Positions 49,777 through 54,622 of a stretch of DNA of 54,622 bases are shown here, piece by piece. The stretch spans positions 8,749 to 63,370 of the forward strand of contig JAHEIH010000028.1 in NCBI GenBank assembly GCA_024639455.1. The letters run 5' to 3'. Numbering within the stretch: the stretch's first letter is position 1; every line of letters starts with the position of its first letter. The position numbers and the translations under genes are program-made. The DNA is from Cellvibrionales bacterium. GTDB taxonomy: Bacteria; Pseudomonadota; Gammaproteobacteria; Pseudomonadales; JAHEIH01. The notes under the pieces are model-generated. The model saw nothing but the letters and a program-made list of their open reading frames with translations. It did no database searches and was not told where the DNA came from.

Positions 49777-50483
49777 ACCTGTGCCTGATTCGTCCAGCGG
49801 AGTATCTTAACGAGACACGCTTTGCTCTGCGAGGCGCACGCAAACAGCATGTCGAGGAAATACTAGGCATGACTGTGGGCGACAGTTTTAACGCCGCAGA
49901 AATCAATGGGCGCCAAGGCCGAGCGACCATAGAATCTATCAGTACTGACGCTATGGTATGTCGCGCTCACTTTGATGCCGTGCCACATGCTAAACCTAAC
50001 CTAGAACTGATTGTAGCCTTGCCTCGACCCAAAATGCTCAAGCGGATGCTGCGTACCTGCGCCGAGCTCGGCGTGCGCAAATTGGTATTACTTAATAGCT
50101 GGAAGGTAGAAAAGAGCTACTGGCAAACGCCATTCTTAGCTGAGGACGTGGTGCGCGAGCAATTATTACTGGGGCTGGAGCAGGCTGTGGATACTGTGTT
50201 GCCGGAAGTCGTTATGGCCAAGCGCTTTAAGCCCTTTGTGGAAGACGATTTACCAGACCTCTTGGGTGGGCGCGAAGGTTGGGTAGCCCACCCTGGGGTT
50301 AGCACTCCTTGCCCGGCGGCGGCGAACCAACCACGCACCATTATTATTGGCCCAGAGGGAGGCTTTACTCCTTATGAGGTCGACCAGTTAATCGCGGCCG
50401 GTTGCCAAAGCTTTCATCTGGGCAGGCGTATTTTGCGGGTGGAAACTGCTGTCACCACCTGTCTCGCCAAATTAACGCCCTAG
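49773..50483 (+). CDS. rsmE: 16S rRNA m3U1498 methyltransferase RsmE
   Basis: The ATG at 49773 ([12 protein letters not shown]) gives 236 residues, as expected. It is a SPOUT enzyme with a PUA-like N-terminal part and a C-terminal knot: [33 protein letters not shown] and [12 protein letters not shown] are the conserved RsmE stretches. It methylates U1498 in the decoding centre. It is coupled to rimO and shares a CTAG-overlap with the convergent glyoxalase gene. Confidence 0.96.
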   Translation: MNLCLIRPAEYLNETRFALRGARKQHVEEILGMTVGDSFNAAEINGRQGRATIESISTDAMVCRAHFDAVPHAKPNLELIVALPRPKMLKRMLRTCAELGVRKLVLLNSWKVEKSYWQTPFLAEDVVREQLLLGLEQAVDTVLPEVVMAKRFKPFVEDDLPDLLGGREGWVAHPGVSTPCPAAANQPRTIIIGPEGGFTPYEVDQLIAAGCQSFHLGRRILRVETAVTTCLAKLTP

Positions 50484-50863
50484 GTTACCTTACGCTGGAT
50501 TAATTCAACCATATAACCGTCGGGGTCTTTCACGAAGGCAATGACTGTCGTGCCGTGTTTCATTGGCCCTGCGTCACGCACGACATCGCCGCCTTTGTTG
50601 CGAATTTCGTCGCAGGCTTTATAGGCGTCTTCTACTTCGATAGCGATGTGTCCGAAGGCATTACCTAGCTCATAGCTATCGGTATCCCAGTTATGGGTCA
50701 ATTCGATTTGCACTTCATCTGCACCGTAACCCAAAAAAGCTAAGGTAAAACGCCCCCCTTCAAAGTCTTGCCGACGCAGCAGCTGCATGCCAAAAATTTG
50801 AGTATAAAACTCAATGGAAGCATCAAGATCGACCACGCGCAGCATGGTATGCAAAATACGCAT
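50480..50863 (-). CDS. gloA: Lactoylglutathione lyase (glyoxalase I)
   Basis: Glyoxalase I converts the hemithioacetal of methylglyoxal and glutathione to S-lactoylglutathione. The 127-residue protein has the expected metal ligands His5, Glu54, His72 and Glu120. [20 protein letters not shown] and [11 protein letters not shown] are typical of the Ni-type bacterial GloA. Its ATG overlaps the stop of the acidic-protein gene by one base (TAATG), so the holD-like/rimI/acidic/gloA genes form one coupled operon. Confidence 0.93.
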   Translation of the reverse strand: MRILHTMLRVVDLDASIEFYTQIFGMQLLRRQDFEGGRFTLAFLGYGADEVQIELTHNWDTDSYELGNAFGHIAIEVEDAYKACDEIRNKGGDVVRDAGPMKHGTTVIAFVKDPDGYMVELIQRKVT

Positions 50864-51273
50864 TACTCTTCATCACCCTCTTCGTTAAATTCAAGTGTAT
50901 CTAGAATATCTTCAACCATGCCAACGTCCATTGCCTTGTTGTCGAGATCGCAATCGTAGCTCACCAATAGCACCAAGTCTTCGCAACGCAGGAACCATTC
51001 GATCACAAAAACATCGTCCTCGTCGTACTCAAATCGAATACCTACGAAATCACCCATTGCTGCAGGTGTATGTTTGATACCCTGTTCAATCAACTCTTCT
51101 GCCAATTCGAATAGGTCTTCTTGGCTAGCATCTCCTTCTTCGCGCTTGAGGTCGGTCAGCTGAATAGTACCAACATCGTCCTCATCGAAAATAACGATGG
51201 CCTCTTCATCGCGCTCGGCGATCCACTCATCGGGTAAACTGATCGACCACCAGTTGGTTTCTAATACGCGCAT
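50863..51273 (-). CDS. Hypothetical acidic cytosolic protein
   Basis: The 136-residue protein is rich in Asp and Glu, with no signal peptide or membrane helix. It begins [22 protein letters not shown] and has alternating beta-like strands with [24 protein letters not shown], reminiscent of small alpha/beta domains. I do not recognise a named family. It lies 2 bases behind rimI and overlaps gloA by one base. Confidence 0.78.
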   Translation of the reverse strand: MRVLETNWWSISLPDEWIAERDEEAIVIFDEDDVGTIQLTDLKREEGDASQEDLFELAEELIEQGIKHTPAAMGDFVGIRFEYDEDDVFVIEWFLRCEDLVLLVSYDCDLDNKAMDVGMVEDILDTLEFNEEGDEE

Positions 51274-51275
51274 AA

Positions 51276-51719
51276 CTACCTCACATAACGGTGTGAAAAC
51301 AACAGCGCATCTTCATGGCCACTGCTGAGGGGATAATAATTTTTACGAACGCCCACCTGCTCACAACCCAGTGAGCGGTATAGATGTTGCGCCTTGAGGT
51401 TTGACTGTCGAACTTCGAGAATGCACTGTTCAAAGCCTTGTTCTTGACCCATGCGCAAACCTGTCTGTAATAGCGCACGCCCAACACCCTTTCGACGACA
51501 CTCTTGATCGGTGACAATAAGCAACAATTCCAAACAGTCCACGGCGTTGTAGTATATGGCAAAGCCGATGACTTGGTCATCGTCACAAGCAACAAAAACC
51601 GTATCGTTAAGTAGGCATTCTCTAAGACTATTAGGACGCCAAGGGAAGGGGTTACTGATGGCATCGATCGACATGATGGCATCAATGTCATGGGCATTCA
51701 TACTGCGAACATCAACCAT
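51276..51719 (-). CDS. rimI: Ribosomal protein bS18 alanine N-acetyltransferase RimI
   Basis: With the ATG at 51719 the GNAT enzyme has 147 residues starting MVDVRSMNAHDIDAIMSID. The acetyl-CoA site is VTDQECRRKGVGRALLQ, and FEQCILEVRQSNLKAQHLYRSLGCEQVGVRKNYY is characteristic of RimI. It acetylates the N-terminus of S18. The start overlaps the holD-like stop by one base (TAATG); holD-rimI is also the E. coli order. Confidence 0.95.
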   Translation of the reverse strand: MVDVRSMNAHDIDAIMSIDAISNPFPWRPNSLRECLLNDTVFVACDDDQVIGFAIYYNAVDCLELLLIVTDQECRRKGVGRALLQTGLRMGQEQGFEQCILEVRQSNLKAQHLYRSLGCEQVGVRKNYYPLSSGHEDALLFSHRYVR

Positions 51720-52459
51720 TAACGTCTGTGCACCTTGAGTTGTTGCCATGCATCGCGCTTGCTAATTTGGCCCTGTAAAAGATCGGTCAACGAGAAAGGT
51801 AGACGCAAGATATTGAGATTTTCAGCATCAATAATGTCGAGCGTATCGCCGGTGCAGACAAGGGTTTCTATCTTACACCGCTGTGCGAAAGAAGCCAAAA
51901 ACGCTTTGGTTGATGACCTAGCCTGGGAACGGCGTCTATCCATGCGCGGCATATTTACCACAGGCCAAGTAAATTGATTATCCTCCAATTCTGCCGGCCC
52001 ACATAGCGCAAGCACAATAGCCGCGCCTAAATCATGGTGGGCGCGTTGATGACCCAACTTATGCTGGCAAATATCGAGGAGTGCGAAACCCGCAGGGTGG
52101 TATTGGATTTGAATGGTAAACGCGACATCGGGGTCAGCCTGTGTGTCAGCCTCATCTGCAATTAATACAGGTTCTTGGGCCTGAATATGCTCTGCTGGCT
52201 GCGATACCACCGACTTAGATGACGGTTCATTAACAGGAACCGCAACGACATCTGTATCTACAACCACAGATTCAACTAAAGGCGCGCTGTCTTCCGCCAG
52301 GTTTTCCGCGGATGCAAAAAACAATAATTCTGGAAGAAGGTGCTTATCACCTAACCTTGGTGCCATCACAATGCGCTGATCATCGCTGTCGACAACTCTG
52401 GGTTGCCACACAGTGACTCCCATGGCGTCTAAATAGGCTGTACGCTGCGATTGATCCAC
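51719..52459 (-). CDS. DNA polymerase III psi-subunit (HolD)-like protein
   Basis: The 246-residue protein starts at a GTG (52459). Its N-terminus, QRTAYLDAMGVTVWQPR, matches the chi-binding segment of HolD (E. coli has LQQLGITQW there), and the gene directly precedes rimI as holD does in E. coli. It is much longer than E. coli HolD (137 residues). A Val/Ser/Glu-rich linker (about 65-110) separates the N-terminus from a C-terminal domain (about 115-240). HolD links clamp loader to SSB via chi; this role is inferred. Outside the N-terminus, similarity is weak. Confidence 0.65.
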   Translation of the reverse strand: MDQSQRTAYLDAMGVTVWQPRVVDSDDQRIVMAPRLGDKHLLPELLFFASAENLAEDSAPLVESVVVDTDVVAVPVNEPSSKSVVSQPAEHIQAQEPVLIADEADTQADPDVAFTIQIQYHPAGFALLDICQHKLGHQRAHHDLGAAIVLALCGPAELEDNQFTWPVVNMPRMDRRRSQARSSTKAFLASFAQRCKIETLVCTGDTLDIIDAENLNILRLPFSLTDLLQGQISKRDAWQQLKVHRR

Positions 52460-52494
52460 CGTTATTAACGTCCTGAAGGGCTTATGACAGAGTC

Positions 52495-52503
52495 AGTATA
52501 TCA
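52495..52503 (-). promoter_or_regulatory. Extended -10 promoter of the holD-like/rimI operon
   Basis: On the minus strand TGATATACT is an extended -10 element (TG-n-TATACT) 36 bases before the GTG of the holD-like gene. No strong -35 is seen, as is allowed for extended -10 promoters. The rest of the 158-base gap to the kinase gene holds only an AT-rich imperfect stem. Confidence 0.45.
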
Positions 52504-52617
52504 GTTCAGTGCAGATGTGTAGCTATCAAACGTCGTTGTGGATTTAAAATAGCTTATGTATGAAATACTATTTAAAACATCCTGATCTTGGAGATCACAC
52601 CTGCACGGATTTTGTCC

Positions 52618-53865
52618 TTACATGACATCTAATGGTAGCATCACTGTAAAAGTACTGCCGTGACCAACACGGCTCGACACGTCAATTTTTCCACCATGGT
52701 TTTCTATAATACCGTGGCTGATAGCAAGACCTAGGCCTGTGCCTGATCCAACATCTTTGGTCGTGAAGAAGGGCTGAAAAAGCTTCGCTAGATTTTCTTG
52801 TTGAATACCATGACCATTATCCGTGACATAAATATTCACATGTCCATTATTACTATCCACAAGCACATCAATTTGACCATTATCAGTAAGTGCATGAGAG
52901 GCATTCACTAATAAATTAACGAATACTTGGCTTAATTCAGTGAGATTACCGCGCACGTATATATTCTCAATCGTCGGAAAATTGAGTCGACCTTTGTGTT
53001 TAATTTCATTCATGGTCAAGGATATAGCTAGCTCAAGGGCTTCCTTCAAGCTAATGCGGCACTGTTTGGTATCAGAGGGATGAGCAAAACTTTTTAAGCC
53101 TGCGACAGTTTTGCTCACTCGCTTCCCTCCTTTTAAGCTCTCTTGAATTAACGGTTCAATATCTTCGCTTATGTATTCAAGTTCCTGCCAGTCAATGGTC
53201 TTTCCTATGACTTGTTCAAGGCTTTTCCGTTGCTCAATAGGCAAATGTTGTAAGCCTTCTAATATATTCTTAACGTCCTGCATATAACTCTGCAAGGATT
53301 CCAAATTGCTAAGCATATATCCCATAGGATTGTTGATTTCATGTGCAACGCCTGCTGCCAAAGTCCCCAGCGATGCCATTTTTTCAGACTGCAGCAATTC
53401 TTTAGTACGCTGCTCTACAAGCTCTTCCAACTGCTCTTTACTTCGCTCTAATTCCTTATTTAAGGATATGAGCTCTTTATACATGCTATCTTTTAACTGT
53501 AACGTACCAACATAAAAATTGATGGGGTCGTGACTGACAAAATCGGACAAACTTAAGCCCATTTTTGAGAGTTGATTCATCTCGGTGAGCTGTGGATAAC
53601 CAATAAAACTAAAACCCTTTTCAGTACTATTAAACGTACCTCCAAAGATCATATCCGAGCGACCTAGTGGCCTCAACGTTAACAACTGGCCATCAAACAT
53701 AGCAAGATATCGTGACTCAATAGGTAGTGAGGGATTCTGAAGCGCAAAATGATGTTCAAGCGGAGACCCCACGCACAACTCAGAAATCACCCTGCAAAAT
53801 GCAGGCGCAACATCAGTAATGATGAGGTTTTCATCTATATCGATATAAAAGCTATGCTGTTGCAA
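52618..53865 (-). CDS. NO-signalling sensor histidine kinase with N-terminal HNOBA domain
   Basis: The 415-residue soluble kinase starts at a TTG (53865), 9 bases after and in the same frame as the H-NOX stop. Residues 1-115 resemble the heme-NO-binding-associated (HNOBA) domain of guanylate cyclases (FIGYPQLTEMNQLSKMGLSL). A coiled coil (125-165) leads to HisKA with AAGVAHEINNPMGY (His175) and an HATPase domain with DNGHGI and GSGTGLGLAI. The cognate response regulator is not adjacent. With the H-NOX protein it forms an NO-responsive two-component sensor. Confidence 0.92.
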   Translation of the reverse strand: MQQHSFYIDIDENLIITDVAPAFCRVISELCVGSPLEHHFALQNPSLPIESRYLAMFDGQLLTLRPLGRSDMIFGGTFNSTEKGFSFIGYPQLTEMNQLSKMGLSLSDFVSHDPINFYVGTLQLKDSMYKELISLNKELERSKEQLEELVEQRTKELLQSEKMASLGTLAAGVAHEINNPMGYMLSNLESLQSYMQDVKNILEGLQHLPIEQRKSLEQVIGKTIDWQELEYISEDIEPLIQESLKGGKRVSKTVAGLKSFAHPSDTKQCRISLKEALELAISLTMNEIKHKGRLNFPTIENIYVRGNLTELSQVFVNLLVNASHALTDNGQIDVLVDSNNGHVNIYVTDNGHGIQQENLAKLFQPFFTTKDVGSGTGLGLAISHGIIENHGGKIDVSSRVGHGSTFTVMLPLDVM

Positions 53866-53874
53866 TTTGCTGTC

Positions 53875-54420
53875 TCAATGAAAAAATATTTTAAAGACAC
53901 TATAAGGTTGACTGTCATCTTTCACAGCGACAGTATCAACATCAGCAGGCTCGTCAAAGTGTTTACAAACACCTAATAACAACCCTTCAACAAATGGTTC
54001 CAGTCCTGCCCGGCTAGAGAAATACTGAACCTCGATTGAACCATCAGAACCTTTTGTACATAAAAAGGAAGGGGGTATTAGCTCGGTCATCTGCGCCGAG
54101 ATCACTTGATGCATATTGTTCAAGTTCGAAATAAATTCATAAGCGCCACCATCGACCAGCGAATACATCGCCTGATAACTACCCTGCGCTGTTTCAGCCA
54201 CCCAATCTTCACCCATCTCTTTGAGGAAAGAAGCCAAATCGACGTTCAAATGTTGAATAGCGGCACCTACAATGCCAAAAGTAACATCATCCGAGTATGG
54301 CTGGACTTCGATAAAGAATTCCGCGCTATCATCTAACTTGTCTGAAATTTGATCCCATGCAGACTGTCCATAACGTTTAACAACAGTCGTAGAGATAAAT
54401 TTATTGACCATACCGTACAT
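53875..54420 (-). CDS. hnoX: Heme NO-binding H-NOX protein
   Basis: The ATG at 54420, with GGAGG 8 bases upstream, gives 181 residues; an in-frame extension to 54459 lacks a ribosome-binding site. It starts MYGMVNKFISTTVVKRYGQ. The proximal heme ligand is His104 in NLNNMHQVI, and the heme-propionate YxSxR motif is YFSSR (133-137). H-NOX proteins bind NO and regulate a partner kinase or cyclase; the partner is the kinase just downstream. No membrane helices are present, so it is a soluble bacterial type. Confidence 0.95.
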   Translation of the reverse strand: MYGMVNKFISTTVVKRYGQSAWDQISDKLDDSAEFFIEVQPYSDDVTFGIVGAAIQHLNVDLASFLKEMGEDWVAETAQGSYQAMYSLVDGGAYEFISNLNNMHQVISAQMTELIPPSFLCTKGSDGSIEVQYFSSRAGLEPFVEGLLLGVCKHFDEPADVDTVAVKDDSQPYSVFKIFFH

Positions 54421-54469
54421 AACGTGAACCTCCATTTGTGATTTAACAATATACGACATGAAAGGGGTA

Positions 54470-54490
54470 TTAGCGAATGACTCGCGCTAA
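54470..54490 (-). promoter_or_regulatory. Inverted repeat upstream of the H-NOX gene
   Basis: TTAGCG and CGCTAA form an inverted repeat with 9 bases between, about 50 bases before the H-NOX ATG. TATATT at 54451-54456 (minus strand sense) is a possible -10 box, so the repeat would overlie or flank the -35 region and could be a regulator site. The regulator is unknown. Confidence 0.3.
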
Positions 54491-54500
54491 CGTTTAGACA

Positions 54501-54530
54501 AAAAGGGCTACCCGTTTGGGTAGCCCTTTT
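54501..54530. terminator. Bidirectional intrinsic terminator at the right end
   Basis: AAAAGGGCTACCC and GGGTAGCCCTTTT pair perfectly (13 bp) around a GTTT loop, with T-rich sequence on both sides. It probably ends the partial gene at the right edge and isolates the H-NOX operon from it. Confidence 0.93.
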
Positions 54531-54534
54531 ATAT

Positions 54535-54622
54535 TTAGAAGCCTGGCGCCGCTGTGGGCTCGCACTCTTGAGCAATCGGTCGCCGAGCTCGGAGCGCTCC
54601 AACGAGCAAAAGCCAAACTTTT
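54535..54622 (-). CDS. Partial 3' end of an unidentified gene
   Basis: One minus-strand frame stays open from the window edge to a TAA at 54535-54537, 4 bases before the terminator stem. It reads VWLLLVGALRARRPIAQEC and ends PTAAPGF. The hydrophobic run followed by arginines looks like a C-terminal membrane helix. The coding call rests on the frame and on the terminator right after it; 29 codons are too few to name a family. Confidence 0.35.
   Translation of the reverse strand, partial: KVWLLLVGALRARRPIAQECEPTAAPGF

Overview
The window is a gene-dense stretch of a gammaproteobacterial chromosome, with gaps of mostly 0-190 bases and no gene-free stretch over 300 bases. The IF3/ribosomal/PheRS/IHF block, the miaB-ybeZYX-lnt and leuS-lptE-holA blocks, pilU, DUF1820, a MerR-type regulator after ihfA and a polyhydroxyalkanoate granule regulator together fit a free-living, probably marine member of the Pseudomonadales/Cellvibrionales. 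That placement is inferred from gene content only. No insertion sequence, prophage, CRISPR array or rRNA was seen.

Layout. 1-257: tandem 61-base repeats whose minus strand carries a tRNA-Pro-like 5' half, behind a strong stable-RNA-type promoter. 258-7613 (minus): thrS-infC-rpmI-rplT-pheS-pheT-ihfA-merR, with intrinsic terminator/attenuator hairpins after infC and before pheS. 7805-12721 (plus): a five-gene envelope transport operon (LolA-like protein, two FtsX-type permeases, ATPase, beta-barrel). 12734-20841 (plus): two EamA-type permeases, CnoX, a DEAD-box helicase, PilU and a degenerate GGDEF/active EAL protein. 20838-30646: a DUF1820 gene, then miaB, ybeZ, ybeY, ybeX, lnt, leuS, lptE and holA. 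30646-46819: an accessory mixture of redox enzymes, two hybrid histidine kinases, a response regulator with a degenerate HD-GYP domain, MFS transporters, methyltransferase, CBS, deaminase, amidotransferase and isochorismatase-like genes. 46978-54622: an OmpA-type lipoprotein, a putative RsmY/RsmZ-like small RNA on the minus strand, a TPMT-like methyltransferase, rimO-rsmE, a holD-like/rimI/gloA operon, and an H-NOX/sensor-kinase pair.

How the genes work together. The left block supplies translation (tRNA charging, initiation, large-subunit proteins) and a nucleoid protein. The centre handles tRNA and rRNA maturation, lipoprotein acylation, LPS delivery and the replicative clamp loader. The signalling genes are unusually dense: an NO sensor with its kinase, two hybrid kinases, a pseudo-HD-GYP response regulator, a c-di-GMP phosphodiesterase beside pilU, and a candidate CsrA/RsmA-sequestering RNA. 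Together they suggest control of surface attachment or motility.

The most novel items are the GGA-hairpin small RNA at about 47624-47736, the LolA-like/FtsX/beta-barrel operon at 7805-12721, and the tRNA-Pro-like tandem repeats at the left edge. All function calls come from reading motifs and context; no database search was run.
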